Assembly (NCBI RefSeq): GCF_002117005.1
Contig: NZ_CP021023.1
Coordinates: 3,086,995-3,150,994, forward strand
From: Sedimentisphaera salicampi
GTDB lineage: Bacteria; Planctomycetota; Phycisphaerae; Sedimentisphaerales; Sedimentisphaeraceae
Direction: 5' to 3'
Length of the DNA: 64,000 nt
Of the stretch, positions 9,878-17,725 are shown one piece after another. A program made the translations under genes and the position numbers. Each line of letters begins with the position of its first letter. Positions within the stretch are counted from its first letter, which is position 1. The notes under the pieces were generated by a model. That model was not told the DNA's origin. It searched no databases and was given only the letters and a program-made list of their open reading frames with translations.

Positions 9878-12238
9878 TCAGTCGGAAAACTTGAAATCTG
9901 CTATAAGAGGCCTGTGGTCTGATGCTATTCTGTCCAGATCAGAGTCTCCCGCTGAGCATTTAACGGGCTTGAGCTTGCCTTTATAGAAGATGTGGTCTAT
10001 TCTAAGAAAAGGATGCCTCCCGCAGTATGTGTTGTATGGCGGGCTGTCCGGCACGGCTTCTTTGAAGGTTTCCGAACATTTCCTGTAAAGACTACTGCGC
10101 GAATCGAAATTGAAATCCCCGCATAAAAGATAATTCTCGGTGCTTCCAGATCCCGCTTCCCAGCTTTCACCCAAAAGGGCATCAATCTGAGAATTTTGAT
10201 TTTTCCCCGTAAGCCCCAGATGGGTATTAACTAACTGAATTTTCCTTCCCGATATTTCAATCTCAGCGAGCAGTGCCCCTCTGGGTTCTTTATCGTATCT
10301 GCTGTAAACCCCCGGGAGCAGGTCTGCCTTGAGCAGTTTCATGGGGAAGCGGCTAAGAATCGCATCTCCGTACTGCTCCTCTTCGTATTCCAAGGCGGGT
10401 AGGAAGAAGTGATCCATTTCAAGGATCTCTGCTATGATTTTGGTCTGGTCTTTTTGCCCTGTTTTCTCACGCCCGAGGTCAAGTTCCTGGAGGCAGACTA
10501 TATCCGGGTCGTACTGTTCAAGTACGCGTGCTATCCGAAGCGGGGAGAGCTTCCCGTCCATCCCTACGCAGCTGTGAACGTTATAAGTCATCACCCTGAA
10601 AACATCCGGCTGCCTGGATTCAACCTTTTTTATGCTTTCCCCGCCAAGGGTTTCTGTCTTTCCGAGCACTTCAAATGCAGCCTTTCTTAAATCAAGCGGG
10701 CGGAGATAGCTTCTGCTCTGCATTCTGAAGGGATCATTTTCCGGAGCGAGAACAAAACCGGTGTACTCCTCTTCATGGATCCCGCCGTGAGAGCCGTTTT
10801 CTTTCTTAAAAGTGAAGTAAGGCAGGGTTCTGCCCTGATAGCCTGATATCACAAGATCGCCTGCATTATCGCTTCTGCATTTATTTATAAAATCCTCAGC
10901 AATCTCATCGGGAACAAAATCATTATCAAAAAATTCCCTGCTGCCCGGCGTAATTTCAAACTCTCCATCTGAATTTTTCGCTATAACTTTATCGTCATCA
11001 CAAAAGAAAATAAGCGGAATTTTGCCTGTCCTAATCAGTTTCTCCGCTGCTTGTCTTTTTTGATTTTTCATTTTCTCCGGCAGATAGACATTAGCCTCAG
11101 GAGCAATATCGGTAACGATAATCTCCGAATTTTCTTTGGTTTGTTCTGGCTGTTCAGGCTTTCTTTTGTTAAGCCGCCAGCCGAGCCGGTTTAGAAATGT
11201 GAGTCGTTTATTGTTTTTGCCCTCTCTTGAAACCCCGCCTCCAGGGGCAAGCGCAGCACGTACCGTTTCTTGAATGGATTCACCGAAATACCCCTCATAA
11301 GACAAGCTGTCCACTTGTCCGTGGTCAGAGTATATCCAGAAGTCATATTCCTTTTCTGCTTTGATGGAGCTTTTCCAGATTCGCTTGATGGAATTGTCTA
11401 TACCCTTTAGAGTCCAGAGGGCGAATTTTGAGCTCGCACCGCGCCTGTGAGACTGCTCATGGTAGCCGATCAGGTTGAGCTGAATTATCGGCAGGCCCCG
11501 AGTCATATCAAGCTTCGAAGATATTATGATTATCTCACGCAGAAGGACGCACAGCCCAACCCGTGAGGGGACAAATTTAAGCTCCTTCCAGAGATTTTCC
11601 CCGGCAGTGAGGCCGCGGAAGAAATCAATTAGAGCGAGGCTGAATTCCACAACCAGAAGCCCCGCAACCCTCAAAAGACTGAATGAGTGGAAAACTACTG
11701 CCGCCAGAAAGCGGATTGTTCTGCGGAGTTTGAAAACCTCTGAGAGCCGGAGATCGGCAATACAGAAATGCGGCTCACTTGCAGAGCCGGTGAATATGTT
11801 TGAGTATGCGCTGCCGCCTTCGAAAAGCCCTTTCCCCTGTTCTTCAAGGCGGGATTGGATTTCTCTTGCTTCAGCAGGATTAAACATCGCAAATACCCGC
11901 TCTGTTTGCCTGTCATAAAACGAAAAGGAAGGGACGCAGCATTTAACCCCGTAAAAAAGCTCTCCCTGAGCCCCGGGCGTTGCGCAGGGCATACCTGAAT
12001 AATGATTCCACATTTTGTAATGCTGGCTTTCAATAAGGCTCTTAACAAAGGGCATTTTTCCTGTGCTGAGCGCCCTCTCGAACTGCTTTCTGGAAACCGC
12101 ATCAATCTGAACGAGCACAAGCCCGCGTTTTTCGCTGTCTTTAGATACATAATTTAGACCCAAAAGCTGAACAAGCCAGCGGCTTTTGCTGAAAAACCTT
12201 TTGAGTTGCCTGAAGATCATCTCCGGTTTATGAAGCAT
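9878..12238 (-). CDS. Fusion of alkaline-phosphatase-superfamily phosphodiesterase-like domain and EEP nuclease/phosphatase domain
   Basis: A 786-aa two-domain protein. The N-terminal part (about residues 35-350) resembles the type I phosphodiesterase/alkaline phosphatase superfamily: VQIDAVSRKQF, a possible nucleophile in MPCATPGAQGELFYG, GYHEQSHRRG and YSDHGQVDS. Near residues 165-210 is a long hydrophobic stretch that may sit in the membrane. The C-terminal 240 residues carry a complete endonuclease/exonuclease/phosphatase set: MTYNVHSC, CLQELD, AILSRFP, LVNTHLG, LCGDFNFD, RIDHIFY and ASDHRPL. ATG 12238 has GGAG 6 bases upstream, better than the TTG at 12250. Substrate is unknown; a phospholipid, phosphoglycan or nucleotide diester is possible. 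Confidence 0.85.
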   Translation of the reverse strand: MLHKPEMIFRQLKRFFSKSRWLVQLLGLNYVSKDSEKRGLVLVQIDAVSRKQFERALSTGKMPFVKSLIESQHYKMWNHYSGMPCATPGAQGELFYGVKCCVPSFSFYDRQTERVFAMFNPAEAREIQSRLEEQGKGLFEGGSAYSNIFTGSASEPHFCIADLRLSEVFKLRRTIRFLAAVVFHSFSLLRVAGLLVVEFSLALIDFFRGLTAGENLWKELKFVPSRVGLCVLLREIIIISSKLDMTRGLPIIQLNLIGYHEQSHRRGASSKFALWTLKGIDNSIKRIWKSSIKAEKEYDFWIYSDHGQVDSLSYEGYFGESIQETVRAALAPGGGVSREGKNNKRLTFLNRLGWRLNKRKPEQPEQTKENSEIIVTDIAPEANVYLPEKMKNQKRQAAEKLIRTGKIPLIFFCDDDKVIAKNSDGEFEITPGSREFFDNDFVPDEIAEDFINKCRSDNAGDLVISGYQGRTLPYFTFKKENGSHGGIHEEEYTGFVLAPENDPFRMQSRSYLRPLDLRKAAFEVLGKTETLGGESIKKVESRQPDVFRVMTYNVHSCVGMDGKLSPLRIARVLEQYDPDIVCLQELDLGREKTGQKDQTKIIAEILEMDHFFLPALEYEEEQYGDAILSRFPMKLLKADLLPGVYSRYDKEPRGALLAEIEISGRKIQLVNTHLGLTGKNQNSQIDALLGESWEAGSGSTENYLLCGDFNFDSRSSLYRKCSETFKEAVPDSPPYNTYCGRHPFLRIDHIFYKGKLKPVKCSAGDSDLDRIASDHRPLIADFKFSD

Positions 12239-12367
12239 AAAAGGCTCCAAGCAAATGGGGGCAGGAGAAAATCTCTGTTTTGAAAAAAAGTTTCATCTCA
12301 GTTTTCATAATTTCAGCCTTAAAGTTTTATATATGCTTCTAAAACGCTTCAGAAGATAATCATTGCC

Positions 12368-12754
12368 TTACCTCTGCCCTTCGCTCATAGCAGCGTTAAA
12401 TTTATCAAAGGCTTTATCAACGCATCTTCCGATTTGCTGCTGCCTGATTTTCATAACATCAGCCTTGGAACTGGAGAGCCTTCTACTGAAAAGGATAACA
12501 ATATCGCAGGGGACAAGTAGTTTGTGCCGATTCAGGCGAAATGATTCCCTCGCAAGACGCTTGAGATGATTTCGCTCGAATGCTTTTCCGAATCTCTTGC
12601 CGACAGATACACCGAGACGGGAGTGGTCAAGCCCGTTCGGCGCAGCGTAAACATTCACAAGGCTCGTGCATTCCCGTCGGCCGCTTCTTATTATCTCTCT
12701 GAACTGCAGATTATCTGAAATTCTGTGTTTATTTCTGAAAAATGCTCTTTCCAT
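12368..12754 (-). CDS. rnpA: Ribonuclease P protein component
   Basis: A 128-aa RnpA, the basic protein subunit that helps the RNase P ribozyme remove 5' leaders from pre-tRNA. It starts MERAFFRNKHRISDNLQF and holds the family RNR block as GVSVGKRFGKAFERNHLKRLARESFR in mildly diverged form, then CDIVILFSRR. In most bacteria rnpA directly follows rpmH and precedes yidD and yidC. None of these could be found in the flanking 240 bases upstream or the 115 bases downstream, so the gene is solitary here. The ribosome site is weak. Confidence 0.93.
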   Translation of the reverse strand: MERAFFRNKHRISDNLQFREIIRSGRRECTSLVNVYAAPNGLDHSRLGVSVGKRFGKAFERNHLKRLARESFRLNRHKLLVPCDIVILFSRRLSSSKADVMKIRQQQIGRCVDKAFDKFNAAMSEGQR

Positions 12755-12917
12755 TTATTTTCTCTGCAAAGTTTACTGATTATTCTACAAAATGCTGCCG
12801 ATTCTGCAACAAAAGACTCCTGCCCAGCTCCCCTAATTCTTGCAGAATTTCGGTTTTCAGTTTAGCCTAACATATTGCCGAATTGCGTATTAAGCTTTTA
12901 TCGTTTTTTGAAAAAGC

Positions 12918-12945
12918 TTGAAAAGCTTTGGGAAAGCATTAGAAT
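12918..12945 (+). promoter_or_regulatory. Candidate sigma70 promoter for the EIIA gene
   Basis: TTGAAA (5 of 6) and TAGAAT (5 of 6) are separated by 16 bases. The predicted start point lies about 45 bases before the ATG at 12999. Confidence 0.5.
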
Positions 12946-12998
12946 TATCTGATGGTTGTATCAAACAGCTATTGTTTTATTAAAAACGGAAAAAAAGA

Positions 12999-13457
12999 AT
13001 GCTAATCTCACAGATACTGAAAAAATCATCAATTATAGTGCCTTTAAAGTCGGCTGAGAAGGATGATGTAATTGAAGAGCTTATAGACAAGCTCAACGAA
13101 AACGGCCTGCTTACAGACCGTGATGATGTTTTAGACAAGGTAATGACCCGAGAAATGACCCGAAGCACAGGTATCGGGCAGGGAATAGCTATCCCGCACG
13201 GGAAGAGCAAAGGTGTGAACGAGCTGATAATGGCAATGGGTATTGCCAGCTCAGAAATTGATTTCGACAGCATAGATAACAAGCCTGTAAGTATTGTTAT
13301 TTTGCTTGTTTCTCCTGCTGGCCAGACGGGTCCGCATATTCAGGCTCTTGCAAAAATCAGCCGGCTTATGCTTGATGGAGATTTCAGGCAGAAGCTTCAG
13401 GACGCTCAGGATGCTGAAGAAGTGTACAATTTACTGAGCAGTAAGGAATCTGAATAA
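12999..13457 (+). CDS. PTS EIIA domain protein (PtsN/fructose-type)
   Basis: A 152-aa single-domain EIIA of the mannitol/fructose (PTS_EIIA_2) family. The phosphorylated His lies in GIAIPHGKSKG. Other family blocks are the N-terminal ISQILKKSSIIVPLKSAEK and LLVSPAGQTGPHIQALAKIS. There is no EIIB, EIIC, HPr or EI nearby, so a regulatory role like PtsN is more likely than sugar transport. It is closed by its own terminator, and the GDP-mannose pyrophosphorylase gene follows. In E. coli ptsN sits beside rpoN; no rpoN is visible here, although a sigma54-type promoter is present at 40816. Confidence 0.9.
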   Translation: MLISQILKKSSIIVPLKSAEKDDVIEELIDKLNENGLLTDRDDVLDKVMTREMTRSTGIGQGIAIPHGKSKGVNELIMAMGIASSEIDFDSIDNKPVSIVILLVSPAGQTGPHIQALAKISRLMLDGDFRQKLQDAQDAEEVYNLLSSKESE

Positions 13458-13468
13458 TACTGATATTT

Positions 13469-13495
13469 AAGCCCGCATTTGTTGCGGGCTTTTTT
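13469..13495 (+). terminator. Rho-independent terminator after the EIIA gene
   Basis: Stem GCCCGCA with TGCGGGC around a 5-base loop, flanked by AA and followed by six T. It lies 12 bases past the stop codon and leaves only about 25 bases before manC. It may therefore be leaky or manC may have a promoter inside the EIIA gene. Confidence 0.88.
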
Positions 13496-13519
13496 GGTTC
13501 TATCTTACTGGAGAGAATG

Positions 13520-14602
13520 ATGGATTATGCAGTAATTATGGCGGGAGGTTCAGGAACGAGGCTTTGGCCCTTAAGCCGAAAGGACAGGCCTAAGCAGATT
13601 ATTGATATTTTCGGAGGCGAAACCCTTCTGAGGAAGGCTTTTGAAAGGCTCCTGCCGGTTTTCGAGCCCAAGAAGATTTTCGTCCAAACAAACGATGCAC
13701 ATACGAAGAAGGTAAAGAAGATTCTTCCGGAAGTCCCGAAGAAGAACATTATAGGCGAGCCGTATATGCGAAATACAGCAGGTGCGGTGGGGCTGGCTGC
13801 ATCATTCATTGCAGATAAAGATGCAGATTCATCTATGACAGTCGTTACAGCAGACCACATCATAGAACCGGAGGATAAATTTGCCCAAACTCTCGGTGAG
13901 GCTGTTCAGTTTGTCAACGATAATCCGGAAAATCTTATCACTTTCGGAATCAAGCCTGCATACCCAAGCACTCAGTACGGTTATATCAGGCTGGGCAAGA
14001 GAACCGCATATGACGGCAGCGAGGTTTACAAAGTGGAAAGCTTTAAGGAGAAGCCCGATGCAGTCAAGGCTGAGGACTATCTGGAAAGCGGAAATTATCT
14101 CTGGAATTCAGGGATGTTTGTATGGAAAACGCAGGCTATCCTCAGCAGCCTTTATCACTACCTCCCAGACTGCAAGAAGCCGCTTAAGAAAATTCAGAAA
14201 AAGATAGGCTCAAAGAGGCAGGACGAAGTAATCGAAGAGCGTTTCAAGGAAGTGCCCAAAATAAGCATTGATTATGCTGTTATGGAAAAGAGTCCATCGG
14301 TTTATTCTATCAAGCTCGACTGCAGCTGGATTGATATGGGCTCTTACGACGCCCTGATGCAGGTAATAAATCAGGACAGCGATAATAACGCACTCTCGGG
14401 AAGTGAGCCTGAGCTCATTAACTGCTCAAATAACATTATTATCAATCAGGAAGATGGGCATACCATTGCAGGCATAGGCGTTGAGAATATGGTGGTTGCC
14501 CATACTGATGATGTAACCTTTATCTGCCCAAGAGAAAAATGCGGCGATATCAAGGAAATGATTGAACAGGTACGCAAAAACAAAGGCGAAAAGCTTCTTT
14601 GA
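13520..14602 (+). CDS. manC: Mannose-1-phosphate guanylyltransferase
   Basis: A 360-aa nucleotidyltransferase that makes GDP-mannose from mannose 1-phosphate and GTP, a precursor for exopolysaccharide. It carries VIMAGGSGTRLWPLSRKDRPKQ (pyrophosphorylase signature split over residues 5-25), VVTADHIIEP and the mannose-site blocks FKEKPD and WNSGMFVWK. It lacks the C-terminal phosphomannose isomerase half of bifunctional ManC. There are two consecutive ATGs; GGAG is 6 bases before the second (13520) but only 3 before the first (13517), so the second is chosen. It ends 12 bases from the convergent U32 gene. Confidence 0.93.
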   Translation: MDYAVIMAGGSGTRLWPLSRKDRPKQIIDIFGGETLLRKAFERLLPVFEPKKIFVQTNDAHTKKVKKILPEVPKKNIIGEPYMRNTAGAVGLAASFIADKDADSSMTVVTADHIIEPEDKFAQTLGEAVQFVNDNPENLITFGIKPAYPSTQYGYIRLGKRTAYDGSEVYKVESFKEKPDAVKAEDYLESGNYLWNSGMFVWKTQAILSSLYHYLPDCKKPLKKIQKKIGSKRQDEVIEERFKEVPKISIDYAVMEKSPSVYSIKLDCSWIDMGSYDALMQVINQDSDNNALSGSEPELINCSNNIIINQEDGHTIAGIGVENMVVAHTDDVTFICPREKCGDIKEMIEQVRKNKGEKLL

Positions 14603-14614
14603 TTGCGAGTTTGT

Positions 14615-16699
14615 TCAGGTAAGGTTTCTTTGAAAATTGAACTGGAAGGACTTTTTCTTTGTGAAGGGCAGGCCTTTTCTCAGTCGGTTAGCTGCATCTT
14701 TCAGTTTTGCAGGGTCTTTGATGCCTGCAAGGTCTGCGCATAATCTTCTTACCTTTATACCTCTCTCATCGCTGCCGAGAATTGAGTATGCATCCTGAGA
14801 TCTGAGTATTGTGTTTTCATTTGAAGGTTCGAGCTTCAGCCTGATCCCCCTTTCATCCTCCAAAGTTTGGCCTTCCAGAGCCTTTTCATCAATTTTCGCT
14901 CGGGTAATGCCAAGGCATGGGAAGCCGCAAACTGTAAGCGAAAGCGGCAGGGGACTCGCCTCTGAAAGCTCTCGGATCTTCTTTTTGTCTGCCTCTATGC
15001 TTATCATTGCCTCTTTTGCTCCAAGATTTTTCAGAGCTTTTGCTGCTGTATGATTGAGTATCATAAGCCCGGGACCTGCGGTAAATTCAGCGCCGGCCTG
15101 AAGAGCAATCTCAACCCCCGCCCAGCTGTTCACTTCCAAGGTAATCCCGTTATCCCTGGCCTTTTCAGCAAGAGTTTTGAAATATTCTATTCTGTCTTCG
15201 TAAAATACTTGCGGCAGGGCTGCGAGCCAATTTTTACGAAGCGAGGATAATTTTCCGAGCTCCAAATTCTCCACCACCACCTGCTCAAATGTGTAAAGGC
15301 TCCCCGCTACCTGCTTTGCGCAGGGGTAATCTGCCCGAACAGAGTTCACCTTAGCCTCGCGGGTGAGGGGGAATTTGTTCTCTTTGTTTCGCTGGGAGGC
15401 TTTAATTGTGTCTTTTGCCTGCTGTCTTAGAGGGATACGAATTGTAGAATCGTGGGCTTTTTTCTGTCTTTGATGGAAAATTCTGCTCAGCTCATCGGCG
15501 AGCGAGTTTGCTGTTTTTTTTGAATAGAGCCTTTCGGGTTCATCGAATTCAATCCCGGCAAATTCTGCGTTCTGATAATTCTGTGTCGCAAGCAGATAGG
15601 CAATGTTCTCCGCGTTTACTCCCCGCTTAGCTTTTTTTACTGCCGTAAGCGGCAAATGTATTATCTCCTTCTCTTCTTCGCTGATTCGGACCTCTGCTTC
15701 AAATTTCCCGTTCGTTGTGGACACTGATACTGTGAAAAATTCTTTGCCCTTTTCGGTACCGCTTGCAGAATCTTCTTTATTTTCCAGATCTTTGCCGGCC
15801 TCGCTCGAAATCCTGCCGCTGCCTCCGCAGAGTTTTATTCTTTGCCCGTCGAAATAGCCGGCAGTCTGCTTCCTTCCGGTGTAATCAGAAAGCTCGTTAT
15901 GGATTGAAGCCTCAGCCTCTCCATCCAAGGCCCTTCTGAAAAGCTGTACCGTTTTGTAAACCCATTCAGGCTTTTTAAGACGCCCCTCTATTTTTATGCA
16001 GCTTACTCCTGCCTTCTTGATTTCTTCAGGCCTTTCAATAAGGCTCAAATCGTGCATTGAAAGGCGAGGTGCTTCAGCCCCCCTCGAATCTTTCCAGAGT
16101 ACCCTGCAGGGGCTTGTGCACGTTCCTCTGTTTCCGCTGCGTCCGCCGCCCCAGCTGCTAAGAAGGCATCTGCCCGAAACGCAGAAACACATCGCTCCCT
16201 GAACAAACACTTCTGTTTCCACTGAATCCATCCTTGAGGCGGCTTTTATTTCCTCCTCGCTGAGCTCTCTTGCAAGCACCGCTCTTTTTATTCCTGCTCT
16301 GCTTGCAAATTGAACGCCCATAGAATTTTCAATTCCTGCCTGTGTGCTGAAATGAAAGTCAAGTTCCGGGAAGCTCCCCGCCAGTTCAATAAACATCGGA
16401 TCAGTTATCAGAACTGCTTCTATTCCTGCTTCTGCTGCAAGCTCTAAAGCCCTTGCTGCCTGCCCTGTTTCTCTGAATGATATGTGCGTGTTGAGCGTGA
16501 GATATGTTTTCACTCCCTCACAGCGTGCGAAGCGGGCAGCTTCTTTCAGCTGCTCTGAGCTGAAATTTCCTGCTCCTCTTCTCGCGTTGAGTGTTTCAAG
16601 TCCGAGATAAACTGCATCCGCTCCTGCACTTACAGCTGATTTAAGGCAGTCAAAATTTCCCGCAGGGGCGAGAAGCTCCAATTTTTTCTCATTATTCAT
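14615..16699 (-). CDS. U32-family protein with DUF3656, RlhA-like (23S rRNA C2501 hydroxylation)
   Basis: A 694-aa protein of the U32 peptidase family, long form with C-terminal DUF3656-like region. Proteins of this architecture include E. coli RlhA, which makes 5-hydroxycytidine at 23S rRNA C2501. Visible blocks are LELLAPAGNFDCLKSAVSAG, DAVYLGLETLNAR, STQAGIENS, AVLARELSEEEI and the Cys-rich EVFVQGAMCFCVSGRC with GTCTSPCR, matching the iron-sulfur cysteines known in the family. The start ATG overlaps the upstream stop as ATGA, so it is coupled to the gene at 16696. A peptidase role is unlikely. A second, shorter U32 gene lies at 29923. Confidence 0.85.
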   Translation of the reverse strand: MNNEKKLELLAPAGNFDCLKSAVSAGADAVYLGLETLNARRGAGNFSSEQLKEAARFARCEGVKTYLTLNTHISFRETGQAARALELAAEAGIEAVLITDPMFIELAGSFPELDFHFSTQAGIENSMGVQFASRAGIKRAVLARELSEEEIKAASRMDSVETEVFVQGAMCFCVSGRCLLSSWGGGRSGNRGTCTSPCRVLWKDSRGAEAPRLSMHDLSLIERPEEIKKAGVSCIKIEGRLKKPEWVYKTVQLFRRALDGEAEASIHNELSDYTGRKQTAGYFDGQRIKLCGGSGRISSEAGKDLENKEDSASGTEKGKEFFTVSVSTTNGKFEAEVRISEEEKEIIHLPLTAVKKAKRGVNAENIAYLLATQNYQNAEFAGIEFDEPERLYSKKTANSLADELSRIFHQRQKKAHDSTIRIPLRQQAKDTIKASQRNKENKFPLTREAKVNSVRADYPCAKQVAGSLYTFEQVVVENLELGKLSSLRKNWLAALPQVFYEDRIEYFKTLAEKARDNGITLEVNSWAGVEIALQAGAEFTAGPGLMILNHTAAKALKNLGAKEAMISIEADKKKIRELSEASPLPLSLTVCGFPCLGITRAKIDEKALEGQTLEDERGIRLKLEPSNENTILRSQDAYSILGSDERGIKVRRLCADLAGIKDPAKLKDAANRLRKGLPFTKKKSFQFNFQRNLT

Positions 16700-17226
16700 T
16701 CGGCGAACTCCTCTTCTTTTCCGCTGGAAAGTTTATCTTGGCTTCCGAGATTCGGGTTAGAGTGGGGATTGAATCCGCCTAAAAATGTGAAGGCCGTTAC
16801 AATCAGCAAGGCCCCGCAAATAAACAGGAGTTTGCGGTTTTGCCCTTTGCCTGCAAATTTCAGCCACTCCCAGCGGCTCTTGTCTTCTGTTTTTATGTCT
16901 CCAAGCTCTTTGAGTATCAGCTCAGCTTTCCGGCTGTCCTGTTCGCTTGGTTCAGGGTATGGGCTCGCCTTTTTATATACGTTAAACATCTTATCATGAA
17001 AAATCTGCAAAAGTTTAGGATCTCTTTTGAGCATCTCCATCTGGGACTGGCAAATAAATTTTTTCTCACGAAGCTTTTCAATCATTTTCTCTGTTTCGAT
17101 AAGTGTTTGCCGGTTTTGGAAATAAAGTTCTATCTCAGGCGCAGCATAGCTCAAAGAAAGGAATAAAAATCCCCCCGCAATGCAAATGCAAAACATAATT
17201 GTCTGTAGAAACCTGAAAAAATCCAT
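16696..17226 (-). CDS. Small membrane protein with FtsB/DivIC-like coiled coil
   Basis: A 176-aa protein of uncertain function. It has an N-terminal hydrophobic segment (about residues 8-27), a charged helical region (35-60) and a second hydrophobic segment near residues 133-152, then a polar tail. The stretch LREKKFICQSQMEMLKRDP resembles the coiled-coil end of septum formation initiators (FtsB/DivIC), which usually read L-x-DP after the coil. DivIC has one membrane segment, so the second is unusual. It overlaps the RlhA-like gene by 4 bases. A role in division is only a suggestion from the weak motif. Confidence 0.6.
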   Translation of the reverse strand: MDFFRFLQTIMFCICIAGGFLFLSLSYAAPEIELYFQNRQTLIETEKMIEKLREKKFICQSQMEMLKRDPKLLQIFHDKMFNVYKKASPYPEPSEQDSRKAELILKELGDIKTEDKSRWEWLKFAGKGQNRKLLFICGALLIVTAFTFLGGFNPHSNPNLGSQDKLSSGKEEEFAE

Positions 17227-17722
17227 TCTGCTCTCACTCGGCTGTTAGTTAAAATGAGTCTTTGACGATGATTATATTCATAGAATTTAAAATTTGCATA
17301 TAATTTTGATTTTAGATTCCCGCAGCAGCAATTTTTTCTTAAGTCTGAGCGGCAAAACCATATAATAACCTGAAATTTAATCTCTTCTGCTGAAAACTTC
17401 GGCAAAATTTTGCGGGCAGTCAGTATTTTTTACGTATTCTGAAGAAATCTTTTCAAAAAGCTTAAAAGCCGGCTGAATGATTGTTTATTCGCCTTTTTTC
17501 AGGATTAAATGCAGAAGAGCCTTTTGAGCCGGCAGTAGATCGCAAGGAAATAAACATACTGCTTTACGGCAGGTTTTTACTGATGAATAAAATTAAATTG
17601 ACAATACAAGTAATTTTTGCCATAATCCCGCACTCACCGTTTTGACGGTCTTGAGGTGTAAAATTTGTTTAGAAGAGTGATTAGCTCTTGTTCGCTTTTA
17701 TGATATATTATGTTAAAGGTTT
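17227..17722. other. Divergent intergenic region before the exopolysaccharide operon
   Basis: About 500 AT-rich bases between divergent genes with no supportable gene. A TATAAT on the minus strand (17271-17276) may serve the DivIC-like gene, with a poor -35. On the plus strand the strong promoter at 17598 serves the operon. A small dyad ACCGT-TTTG-ACGGT lies at about 17637-17650, just after the predicted start point, and could be an operator or a leader hairpin. Confidence 0.6.
17598..17626 (+). promoter_or_regulatory. Sigma70 promoter of the exopolysaccharide/exosortase operon
   Basis: A perfect TTGACA at 17598-17603 and CATAAT (5 of 6) at 17621-17626 with an ideal 17-base spacer. The predicted start point near 17633 gives a leader of about 90 bases. 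This is the best-matching sigma70 promoter in the window and stands before a co-directional run of genes reaching about 32.9 kb. Confidence 0.75.
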
Positions 17723-17725
17723 ATG

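Noticed and set aside
17227-17722. Short minus-strand open frame (17151-17405) as a gene
   Set aside because: It overlaps the start of the DivIC-like gene in another frame, has no ribosome site and an unlikely composition.
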